A stretch of 64,000 bases of DNA. Source: an uncultured Chloroflexota bacterium. Lineage in GTDB: Bacteria; Chloroflexota; Limnocylindria; Limnocylindrales; CSP1-4. This document shows positions 42,301-48,568 of this stretch, piece after piece; the first letter of the stretch is position 1, and each line of letters begins with the position of its first letter. The notes beneath the pieces were generated by a model. That model was not told the origin of the DNA. It saw only the letters and a program-made list of their open reading frames with translations, and ran no database searches. The stretch covers positions 1 to 64,000 of the forward strand of contig CAIJPD010000015.1 in the NCBI GenBank assembly GCA_903822495.1, read 5' to 3'. The translations under genes and the position numbers were made by a program.

Positions 42301-43516
42301 CGGCCACGGCGATCAATCCCTGCGTCATCTCCGGCCCACCGGACACATACGACGCGACCTGCGGGCCGGCGAGCACGAACGCCAGCGGCGGCAGCCAGAT
42401 CCAGGTCCGGAAGAGCGCGATGACCGTCGTGCCCACCAGGGCGGCGGCGACGAACAGGAGGGTGACTGTCGTGGGGCTGGCACCCAGGATCGGCGGCGCC
42501 GCGAGGACCGCGATCAGCCCGTAGGCCGCCACCAGTTGAGAGTCATGGCGGACGGCGATGACGGCGGCCGCGACCGCCGCGAGGAATGCCCCCATGAGGC
42601 CCACCTCGACCGGGACCAACCCGTACAGCCGGGTGCCCGCGAGGAACGAGACCTCGAGGATGGCGAGGCCCACCGCCACGAGGACATGGGCCAGGATCCC
42701 GCGCAGGCGACTGAAAGCCAGCTCGCCCAGGATCATCAGGGCGGCGCCCGCGATCAGGCCGATGCCGACGCGCATCTCCACGGTGATCCAGCCCCGGCTG
42801 AAGGCCAGGCTGAGGAAGAAGACACCACCCAGGAAGACGGCGATGCCGCCGATGACGGCCAGGAGGCGACCTTCCACCCAGTCCTGGAGGAGGGCAAGCG
42901 TGATGCCCTGCCCAACGCCCTGCTCGGCCAGTCCCAGCTTGGCCAGCAGGCGATGTCCGAGGCCCGGGCCCGTCGACGCTTCGGCGGCCTCGTGCTTCCC
43001 GTCCCACCCTGTCTCGCTCGCTGCCGCCGGGGCCGGGTTTGCGCTGCCTGCTGCGGCCGTGGCGCGCCGGCCAGTGGCATCCAGGTCGGCCCACGCCGCG
43101 GGGGCCGCCTCGGGCTCCATCCAGGCCGCCGCAGCCAGGTCGGGCTCCAACCACGCCGTGACCGGGATCGAGACCGGATCGGCCTTCCGCTCGATGGGCA
43201 GCTGGATCGTCGGCGTGGCCGGATGCTCCAGCACCGGATCGGGGACGGGCGGGACCACGCGCCGTGTCGTCGTGGAGGCCGGTCGGGCGGCCGCGGCGGT
43301 CGTCTGCGCGGGACGGTCCGCGTCCCGCCGCTGCAGCACCGCCACCCGCGCCTTGAGAATCTGCACCTCGGTCTCGAGGTTCCTGAGCCGCGGCTCCCGG
43401 GAATCATCCCCGTCCGCAAGCTGGCGTTCGAGCGCGTCCAGTCGGACGGACTGGTCCGATCGGCGCACCCAGACGATGATCGCTCCGAACATGAGGAGCG
43501 CGGCCACGATCTCCAT
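39335..43516 (-). CDS. Giant DUF2339 polytopic membrane protein
   Basis: 1393 aa. The N-terminal single helix (IVAALLMFGAIIVWV) is followed by a coiled coil (LDALERQL to VQILKARVAVLQRR), then a disordered Ala/Pro-rich segment (about 75-190), then about 40 hydrophobic helices to the end. DUF2339 marks include 'VIGGIAVFLGGVFFLSLAFSRGWI' and 'LRGILAHVLVAVGLAILEVSFLAG'. The unit 'LLAISHLLAFEYP / VLHLVTFEYP' recurs at least five times through the middle, so the protein seems built by internal duplication. The function of DUF2339 proteins is unknown. A basic C-terminus ends the protein. It is monocistronic, on the strand opposite to the tRNA-thrS region. Confidence 0.85.
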   Translation of the reverse strand: MEIVAALLMFGAIIVWVRRSDQSVRLDALERQLADGDDSREPRLRNLETEVQILKARVAVLQRRDADRPAQTTAAAARPASTTTRRVVPPVPDPVLEHPATPTIQLPIERKADPVSIPVTAWLEPDLAAAAWMEPEAAPAAWADLDATGRRATAAAGSANPAPAAASETGWDGKHEAAEASTGPGLGHRLLAKLGLAEQGVGQGITLALLQDWVEGRLLAVIGGIAVFLGGVFFLSLAFSRGWITVEMRVGIGLIAGAALMILGELAFSRLRGILAHVLVAVGLAILEVSFLAGTRLYGLVPVEVGLMGAFLAAVAAAVIAVRHDSQLVAAYGLIAVLAAPPILGASPTTVTLLFVAAALVGTTVIALFRTWIWLPPLAFVLAGPQVASYVSGGPEMTQGLIAVAAFWLVNLVAAGGEETRHRTDVLRATTVTLLLADAAFTLWAGFAVLTGPFESFRGTFTLALGVAHLVVGLGFLFRYGDRHPFGLVVAASGVAAVAMSVPIRFDGAPVPIAWAAEAVALAWVAVMRRHPYSAAVGVLLGALSIAHLVIFEYPPIRFGEAATPATPFAGAGGDGVVFWFIIGALLLTGLIVRLAWVRAILAVVGGLVAIYVFTFELSGTGLVAAWALLATAGLVLFHWVVAPHLAPGFREHGIPSLHLPATAEWIADDYVGWLSGRARRAFLATALLAGAGAVLHLVTFEYPLLRLGAGLGLSPFGGQQALSFGVVLAAMTVTGVLLPIGWVRAGLAAAAGALAIYVFPFELSDTPLVAAWAALGTLGLVLDHRLVEPRLSSLRVSPAATGGDGPARDGAPTAAWPGPFMQPAFLAAALVAGLLAISHLLAFEYPAAGVAAADRTAPFGSNQGLAFVLVLASLGVVAALVRVAWVRVAMAAAAGLLALWVFPFELTGPSLVWAWSVLAIAAYALEALVIEPRAGPGFSDQSTVPALTRLVRPAVRALGALAGTAMIFHVIAFEFPLDRLGREGVAPTPLAGEESLSLLAVLAALAVSRWVMGQRWIRLGMAGIGLTLLVYAAGFEVPRPHVMVAWGVLGVGSVAIVRRLVRVDLLSEARETTMGWLGDRGPFAATALAVTFMVSQALTRAEPIALARQVAGEAALTGVPFVDERSYVLGLLAATFVALGATWGIPVFLLRGGVAAAVVVAWLLPFEMRPGYAAAGWLALVVAAAWLVRVGAAERMLLGGVAVVVGIFAAVVDLAFVAPPDRLVVDANTTVLGWTYLTDATVGVGALAIALALVARLHAGHPLARRARWAAGIAGAYLASIGVVDWFQAQVPLGVRALSDLQWDAQVGLSVLWAVLGGMSFAGGIVWARPRVRLFGLALLGLAVVKVFLIDLVGMPIEGRVAVLLALGTLLLGSNFVYARLQRPRGPSPTKG

Positions 43517-43698
43517 CGCACCCTCCGCGGTCAGCCCCGGCTCGGTCGTGCCCGAGGTGCGGGGGTTGACCCTGCCACCATCGATGACGCGCCGACGATA
43601 GGCTTGTCACAGAGCCGATACAAGGGGCTGCTGGCGGGATTGCCGGGGCGCGGGCGCCGGTGCGTCGGGTGGGGTGGAGCACCGGCCGCGTCCTGCGC

Positions 43699-43704
43699 TA
43701 CAAT
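43699..43704 (+). promoter_or_regulatory. -10 box TACAAT of tRNA-Val
   Basis: GCGCTACAATTCC predicts a start near 43711, 25 bases before the mature tRNA 5' end. A matching -35 is not clear. Confidence 0.5.
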
Positions 43705-43735
43705 TCCCCTGCAGCGCGACGGAACCGCGCTGCAC

Positions 43736-43812
43736 GGGCGGCTAGCTCAGCTGGTTAGAGCACTTGCTTGACATGCAAGAGGTCACTGGTTCGAGTCCAG
43801 TGTCGCCCACCA
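43736..43812 (+). tRNA. tRNA-Val (anticodon GAC), CCA encoded
   Basis: All arms can be folded by eye. The acceptor GGGCGGC pairs with GTCGCCC with one G-U. The D arm is GCTCAGCTGGTTAGAGC. The anticodon stem CTTGC/GCAAG holds the loop TTGACAT with anticodon GAC at 43770-43772. The variable loop is AGGTC-like and the T arm has the GGTTCGAGTCC core. The 3' end ACCA is genomic. Confidence 0.96.
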
Positions 43813-43850
43813 CATCCACGTCCCCCACGCCGTCCGGCGTCGCGGGCGAG

Positions 43851-43859
43851 TGGTAGGGT
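43851..43859 (+). promoter_or_regulatory. Extended -10 TGGTAGGGT before thrS
   Basis: TG-n-TAGGGT lies 40 bp after the tRNA and predicts a thrS leader of about 60 nt. No T-box or obvious specifier loop was found in the leader. Confidence 0.4.
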
Positions 43860-43925
43860 CCCGCCGCTCCGCGCCCGGGCATCCCTGAGCGACATTCGGG
43901 ACGCGACACGGGAGGGCAGGCACCC

Positions 43926-45755
43926 ATGGCGGATTCAGTCGACCAGGACGACGAGCTGTTCGTCCCCGCCGAGCGCGGCTCCGTGGACGAGCTGCTGGAC
44001 CACGGCGCCCACAGCGAGCTGGACGCGATGCGCCACTCCACGGCCCACGTCATGGCCGAAGCGGTGCTGGACCTCTTCCCCGGGACGCGCCTGGGCATTG
44101 GTCCGGCCATCCAGGACGGCTTCTACTACGACTTCCAGGTGGACCGGCCGCTGACCCCGGACGACCTCGCGGCCATCGAGCGGCGGATGGCGGAGAGCAT
44201 CAAGGCCAATCACACCTTCGTTCGTGCCGAGATGGCGCCCGATGACGGGCGCGCCTTCTTCGAGCTCCGCGGCCAGCCCTTCAAGGTCGAGATCCTCGAC
44301 GACCTGGCCGCCCGGTCAACGGCCACCGGCGCGCCCATGCCCGAGACCACCACCTACGAGCACGGCCCGTTCATCGACCTGTGCAAGGGGCCACACGTGG
44401 CCTCAACCGGCAAGATCGGCCCCTTCAAGCTCCTCGCCGTCGCCGGCGCCTACTGGCGCGGCGACGAGAAGCGCCCCATGCTCCAGCGGGTATATGGCAC
44501 CGTCTGGAACACGCAGGCGGAGCTGGACCAGTACCTGTGGCGCCGGGCCGAGGCCAAGAAGCGCGATCACCGCAAGCTCGGCGTCCAGCTCGACCTGTTC
44601 AGCTTCCACGACGTCAGCCCGGGCTCCGCGTTCTGGCATCCCAAGGGCCAGCGGATCTGGCGGACGCTGGAGACCGCGATGCGCGAGCTCCAGGAGCGGC
44701 GCGGCTACCAGGAGATCAGCACGCCCATCATCGTCTCGGAGCGGCTGTGGCGGCAGTCCGGCCACTGGGACCACTACGCCGAGAACATGTTCATCGTGGA
44801 GTCCGAGGGGCAGAAGTTCAGCCTCAAGCCCATGAACTGCCCCGAATCCACGTTCATCTACCGGAGCAAGCTGCGCTCGTACCGCGACCTGCCCCTCCGG
44901 CTGAACGAGTACGGTCGGCTCCACCGCAACGAGCGGTCCGGCACGCTGTCGGGCCTGACGCGCGTTCGCCACTTCATCCAGGACGATGCCCACATCTACG
45001 TCCGGCCGGACCAGCTGGGCGAGGAGATCGAGGCGCTCCTGGGCGAGGTCCGCGAGGCCTACTCATGGTTTGGCCTCCAGCCGCGCCTGGCGTTCGCCAC
45101 CAAGCCTGACAAGGCGGTCGGGGACCCGGCGCTCTGGGAGCAGGCGGAGTCGTACATCCGCCAGGCCCTCGACCGGACCGGCCTCCCATACGTCGTCAAG
45201 CCCAAGGACGGCACCTTCTACGCGCCCAAGATCGACATCTACGTGGACGACGCCCTGGGCCGCGAGTGGCAGTGCGCCACCATCCAGGCGGATCTCACGA
45301 TGCTCCCGGAGCGCTTCGACCTCACCTACATCGACGAGGAAGGGAAGGAGCGCCGGCCCATCGCCATCCATCGCGCCATCTACGGCTCGCTGGAGCGCTT
45401 CATCGGGATCCTGATCGAGCACTTCGCCGGCGCGTTCCCGCTCTGGATCGCCCCGGTGCAGGCGGTGGTGGTCCCCATCGCGGACCGGCACATCCCCGCC
45501 GCCCAGGAGCTGGCGGGGATCCTGCGCAGCCGCGGCCTCCGGGTGGACGTGGACGCGTCCGACAACCGGATGCAGAACAAGATCCGGCTGGCGCAGGAGC
45601 AGAAGGTCCCGTACATGGTGGTGCTTGGCGATCGCGAGATCGAAGCCCGCACGGCCTCACCGCGGACTCGAGCCGGCGAGCAGCAGCCGGCCCAGGCGTG
45701 GGATGCGTTCGCCGATCGGCTGGCGGCCGAGGCAGCCGCCCGCGGCGTCGGCTGA
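43926..45755 (+). CDS. thrS: Threonyl-tRNA synthetase lacking the TGS domain
   Basis: 609 aa from ATG 43926, with GGGAGGG upstream. The editing (N2) domain begins early: MRHSTAHVMAEAVL with HxxxH, then the second metal/editing motif IDLCKGPHVASTG. The class II catalytic core has motif 2 region LRLNEYGRLHRNERSGTLSG-like with RVRHFIQDDAHIY, and MNCPES where many homologues read MNCPGH. Motif 3 (IHRAIYGSLERFIGILIEH) and the anticodon domain (WIAPVQAVVVPIAD to the end) are complete. Only about 37 residues precede the editing domain, so the N-terminal TGS domain of E. coli-type enzymes is absent. It charges tRNA-Thr with threonine. It precedes infC as in many bacteria. Confidence 0.96.
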   Translation: MADSVDQDDELFVPAERGSVDELLDHGAHSELDAMRHSTAHVMAEAVLDLFPGTRLGIGPAIQDGFYYDFQVDRPLTPDDLAAIERRMAESIKANHTFVRAEMAPDDGRAFFELRGQPFKVEILDDLAARSTATGAPMPETTTYEHGPFIDLCKGPHVASTGKIGPFKLLAVAGAYWRGDEKRPMLQRVYGTVWNTQAELDQYLWRRAEAKKRDHRKLGVQLDLFSFHDVSPGSAFWHPKGQRIWRTLETAMRELQERRGYQEISTPIIVSERLWRQSGHWDHYAENMFIVESEGQKFSLKPMNCPESTFIYRSKLRSYRDLPLRLNEYGRLHRNERSGTLSGLTRVRHFIQDDAHIYVRPDQLGEEIEALLGEVREAYSWFGLQPRLAFATKPDKAVGDPALWEQAESYIRQALDRTGLPYVVKPKDGTFYAPKIDIYVDDALGREWQCATIQADLTMLPERFDLTYIDEEGKERRPIAIHRAIYGSLERFIGILIEHFAGAFPLWIAPVQAVVVPIADRHIPAAQELAGILRSRGLRVDVDASDNRMQNKIRLAQEQKVPYMVVLGDREIEARTASPRTRAGEQQPAQAWDAFADRLAAEAAARGVG

Positions 45756-45793
45756 CCGCAGGGTGCGAAAGCTCCGCGACGACGTCCTCTCGA

Positions 45794-45823
45794 TTGCCGG
45801 TGGCAAAAGCCCTGTGCTATAGT
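45794..45823 (+). promoter_or_regulatory. Promoter of infC operon (TTGCCG-N18-TGcTATAGT)
   Basis: -35 TTGCCG (45794-45799), 18-bp spacer, extended -10 with TATAGT (45818-45823). The start near 45830 gives a leader of about 80 nt. The cvpA promoter has the same arrangement. Confidence 0.6.
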
Positions 45824-45843
45824 CCCGCGACAACCGCGCCCGT

Positions 45844-45875
45844 GCTGCGGCGTGCCCGCAGCCGATGGCGGCTGC
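45844..45875 (+). promoter_or_regulatory. Two mutually exclusive hairpins in the infC leader
   Basis: GCTGCG (45844-45849) can pair with CGCAGC (45857-45862), or GCAGCC (45858-45863) with GGCTGC (45870-45875). Because they share bases, only one can form at a time, as in attenuators or L20-type autoregulatory leaders. The role is inferred. Confidence 0.4.
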
Positions 45876-45911
45876 TGATTATCATGCCGTCAACGTCTCA
45901 GGGGGTACACC

Positions 45912-46793
45912 ATCAGCCGAGATCTGCGCATCAACCAGATGATCCGGATCCCACAGGTCCGGGTGGTCGATGAAGAGGGCAATCAGCTTGGCGTCATGGC
46001 CACGCCAGCGGCTCTCCAGATGGCGCAGGAGCGCGGACTCGACCTGGTCGAGGTCGCGCCCATGGCGGTCCCCCCGGTGGTCAAGTTCCTCGACTTTGGT
46101 CACTACAAGTACGAGCTGACCAAGCGGGAGAAGGAGGCCAAGCGCCGCCAGCGCTCGGTGACGTTCAAGGAAGTCCGCCTCACGCCCAAGATCGGCATCG
46201 GCGACTTCGAGACCAAGCTGCATCGCGCGATCGAGTTCCTCGAGGAGGGCGATCGGATCAAGGTGACCGTCCGCTTCCGCGGCCGGGAGCTGACACACCC
46301 GGAGTTGGGACGCAACCTGCTGACCAAGTTCGGCGAGCAGATCAAGGACCACGGCGTGGTCGAGCGGACACCGATCTTCGAGGGGAAGTCGATGTACGTG
46401 ACCGTCGCCTCCACGCACAAGCCCAAGGTGCATGAGGCACCGGCCAAGGCCCACGCCGAAGAGGAAGCCTCCGAAGCGGCGGACCAGCCGGCCGACATGG
46501 CGCCCGAGACAGTCGCGATCGATCCGATCGTGGCTGAGCCGGTCACCACAGCGGAGCCTGTTGCAGCCTCCCCGGAGCCGGTCGCGGCGCCGGAGCCGGA
46601 GCCGGTCGCCACCCAGCCGGTCGCGGCAGCGGAGCCCGTCGCGGCGTCGGAGCCACAGGAATCGTCTACGGTCGCTCAGGAAGCCCAGGACGCCGCTCCC
46701 GCGACGGAGCGGCCCGCTGCACCGGTCAAGGCCCCTCGGGCCCCCCGGGCGGTCAAGACGCCGGCCACGCCGCCGGCCACGACAGGAGAGTGA
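45912..46793 (+). CDS. infC: Translation initiation factor IF-3 with long C-terminal extension, ATC start
   Basis: 293 aa if started at ATC 45912. The track start ATG 45939 would cut into the conserved N-terminus (RDLRINQMIRIPQVRVVDEEG); no ATG/GTG/TTG is available upstream in frame, and AGGGGG precedes the ATC by a short spacer. AUU/AUC-type starts of infC are a known device for IF3 autoregulation. The N-domain has GVMATPAALQMAQERGLDL; the linker 'FGHYKYELTKREKEAKRRQ' and C-domain 'KIGIGDFETKLHRAIEFLEEGDRIKV' are typical. After about residue 180 the protein continues for roughly 115 residues of Ala/Pro/Glu/Val-rich repeats, absent from standard IF3. It is the first gene of infC-rpmI-rplT. 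Confidence 0.93.
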   Translation: MSRDLRINQMIRIPQVRVVDEEGNQLGVMATPAALQMAQERGLDLVEVAPMAVPPVVKFLDFGHYKYELTKREKEAKRRQRSVTFKEVRLTPKIGIGDFETKLHRAIEFLEEGDRIKVTVRFRGRELTHPELGRNLLTKFGEQIKDHGVVERTPIFEGKSMYVTVASTHKPKVHEAPAKAHAEEEASEAADQPADMAPETVAIDPIVAEPVTTAEPVAASPEPVAAPEPEPVATQPVAAAEPVAASEPQESSTVAQEAQDAAPATERPAAPVKAPRAPRAVKTPATPPATTGE

Positions 46794-46800
46794 GATCACC

Positions 46801-46998
46801 GTGCCCAAGATGAAGAGCCACAAGGCCGCCCAGAAGCGACTGGGCGTGTCCGGCAGCGGCAAGGTGATCCGGGTCCGCTCCTGGCGCGGCCACCACCTCG
46901 AGCTCAAGTCGTCCCGCCGGACCCGCCGCTACGCCGGCAAGTCCCTGGTCGGCGGCACCCACGCCAGCGCCGTTCGCCGGCTGCTGCCCTACCTCTAG
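46801..46998 (+). CDS. rpmI: 50S ribosomal protein L35
   Basis: 65 aa from GTG 46801, seven bases after infC; the longer track ORF in this frame is a shadow of infC. PKMKSHKAAQKRLGVSGSGK and SRRTRRYAG are clear L35 features, and the full-length protein ends RRLLPYL. It is a structural component of the large ribosomal subunit, in the conserved infC-rpmI-rplT order. Confidence 0.97.
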   Translation: MPKMKSHKAAQKRLGVSGSGKVIRVRSWRGHHLELKSSRRTRRYAGKSLVGGTHASAVRRLLPYL

Positions 46999-47011
46999 GA
47001 GCTGACCGGAC

Positions 47012-47362
47012 ATGGCTCGAGTCAAGCGGGGCGTAACGTCCCACAAGCGCCACAAGCGCCTTCTCCACGACGCAGAGGGTCGACGCGGCACTCGCTCGCG
47101 GCTGGTCAAGCCAGCGCGCGAGGCACTGCTCCACGCGATGGCGTATGCCACGCGTGACCGCAAGCAGCGCAAGCGCCAGATGCGCGGTCTCTGGATCGTT
47201 CGCATCAATGCGGCCGCCCGCCTCAACGGCGTCACCTACGGCCGCTTCATCGCCGGCCTGAAGCTCGCCAACGTCGAGATCGACCGCAAGATCCTTGCCG
47301 ATATCGCCATTCGCGACGCCGGCACGTTCACGCGGATCGCCGAGATCGCCAAGGGCGCCTGA
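47012..47362 (+). CDS. rplT: 50S ribosomal protein L20
   Basis: 116 aa from ATG 47012, with GGAG 9-12 bases upstream. It begins [20 protein letters not shown], the conserved rRNA-binding extension, and contains '[29 protein letters not shown]', then [11 protein letters not shown] and [22 protein letters not shown]20 is needed for early 50S assembly, and in other bacteria it represses this operon by binding the leader RNA. It is normal in length. Confidence 0.98.
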   Translation: MARVKRGVTSHKRHKRLLHDAEGRRGTRSRLVKPAREALLHAMAYATRDRKQRKRQMRGLWIVRINAAARLNGVTYGRFIAGLKLANVEIDRKILADIAIRDAGTFTRIAEIAKGA

Positions 47363-47395
47363 TCCCGCCGGCTTCCCCGAGGAACCCGGAGCATC

Positions 47396-47427
47396 GAGCC
47401 CTCGACGTCGTGGACGATCGAGGGCTC
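47396..47427 (+). promoter_or_regulatory. Perfect hairpin between rplT and pheS
   Basis: GAGCCCTCGA (47396-47405) pairs with TCGAGGGCTC (47418-47427), 10 bp without mismatch, extended by CGTC/GACG inside. No T-tract follows. It spans the upstream GTG 47410 and abuts ATG 47428, so pheS must start further on. An attenuator or RNA-processing role for pheST is inferred. Confidence 0.5.
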
Positions 47428-47481
47428 ATGATTCCCGGGACCGGCCAGCCGCCTCCCCACGCCACTACCAGGAAGGACGCC

Positions 47482-48522
47482 GTGGACCTCGCAGGCCTGA
47501 CCCGCGATCTCGAGGCGCTGCGCGACGAGGTCGTGTCCGCCGTCGCGGGCACCCAGGAGGTGTCGGCACTCGCCGCCCTCGAGGTGGACGTCCTGGGCAA
47601 GAAGGGCCGTCTCGGCGTGGTGCTGCGCGGCATCGGTGGGCTGCCCACGGATGACCGGCCGCGCGTGGGCGCGGTTGCCAACGCTGTCCGGGTGGCCGTG
47701 GAGGAGGTCTTCCAGGCCCGCGGCGTGGAGTTGCGCGCGAAGGAGCTCGAGGCCCGCTTCCGGGCCGAGACGGTGGACGTCACCACGCCGGGTCGCCCCA
47801 TTCGCCGAGGCTCCCTCCATCCCATCGTGGAGACCGCCGGCCGCATCGCCGAGATCTTCAGCCAGTTTGGCTTCGTGGTCCACGAAGGCCCGGAGGTCGA
47901 GGACGACCTCACCAACTTCCAGATGCTGAACATCCCGCCGGACCACCCGGCGCGAGACCTGTGGGACACCCTGTACGTCGACATCGACGGCAAGCTGCTG
48001 CGGACCCATACATCGCCCGGCCAGATCCGGGTGATGCATGCCAGCACGCCGCCCATTCGGGCGCTGCTGCCCGGACGCTGCTTCCGGTACGAGGCCATCG
48101 ACGCGTCGCACGCCTCGGAGTTCTTCCAGGTCGAGGGGCTGATGATCGACGAGGGCACCACGCTGGGCGACCTGCGTGGCCTGCTCGACCAGTTCGCCCA
48201 GGCCATGTTCGGCCAGGGCAAGCGGACCCGGTTCCGGCCCGGCTACTACCCGTTCACGGAGCCGTCGGTCGCCTTCGACGTGGAGTGCGTCGTGTGCGGC
48301 GGGTCGGGCTGCCCGGCCTGTTCGCGGAGCGGCTGGATGACCATCCTGGGGGCCGGCATGGTCCACCCGGTGGTGCTCCAGTACGGCGGTCTGGACCCGG
48401 AGCGCTACCAGGGCTTTGCGTTTGGGATGGGCGTGGAGCGGATCGCCAACCTCCGCCATTCCGTGGGCGATCTGCGCCTGTACATGGAGAACGACCTGCG
48501 CTTCCTGGAGCAGTTCCGATGA
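47482..48522 (+). CDS. pheS: Phenylalanyl-tRNA synthetase alpha subunit
   Basis: 346 aa from GTG 47482 with AGGAAGG eight bases upstream; the track's GTG 47410 and ATG 47428 fall in the hairpin. The N-terminal coiled-coil part has VDVLGKKGRLGVVLRGIG. The class II core has 'HPIVETAGRIAEIFSQFGF' and GPEVEDDLTNFQMLNIPPDHPA, motif 2 region 'FFQVEGLMIDEG', and motif 3 GFAFGMGVERIANLRH. A short insertion with four cysteines (CVVCGGSGCPAC) may bind zinc, as seen in some other bacterial PheS. It forms the heterotetramer with PheT that charges tRNA-Phe. Confidence 0.96.
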   Translation: MDLAGLTRDLEALRDEVVSAVAGTQEVSALAALEVDVLGKKGRLGVVLRGIGGLPTDDRPRVGAVANAVRVAVEEVFQARGVELRAKELEARFRAETVDVTTPGRPIRRGSLHPIVETAGRIAEIFSQFGFVVHEGPEVEDDLTNFQMLNIPPDHPARDLWDTLYVDIDGKLLRTHTSPGQIRVMHASTPPIRALLPGRCFRYEAIDASHASEFFQVEGLMIDEGTTLGDLRGLLDQFAQAMFGQGKRTRFRPGYYPFTEPSVAFDVECVVCGGSGCPACSRSGWMTILGAGMVHPVVLQYGGLDPERYQGFAFGMGVERIANLRHSVGDLRLYMENDLRFLEQFR

Positions 48523-48568
48523 CGCGGCAGCTGACGCGCCCGGTGCGCCTGGCCGGCTGGCCCCGGTC

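Noticed and set aside
43813-43925. T-box riboswitch upstream of thrS
   Set aside because: The leader is short, with no specifier loop, AG bulge or T-box core sequence visible. The pheS leader was examined for the same reason and also lacks these.
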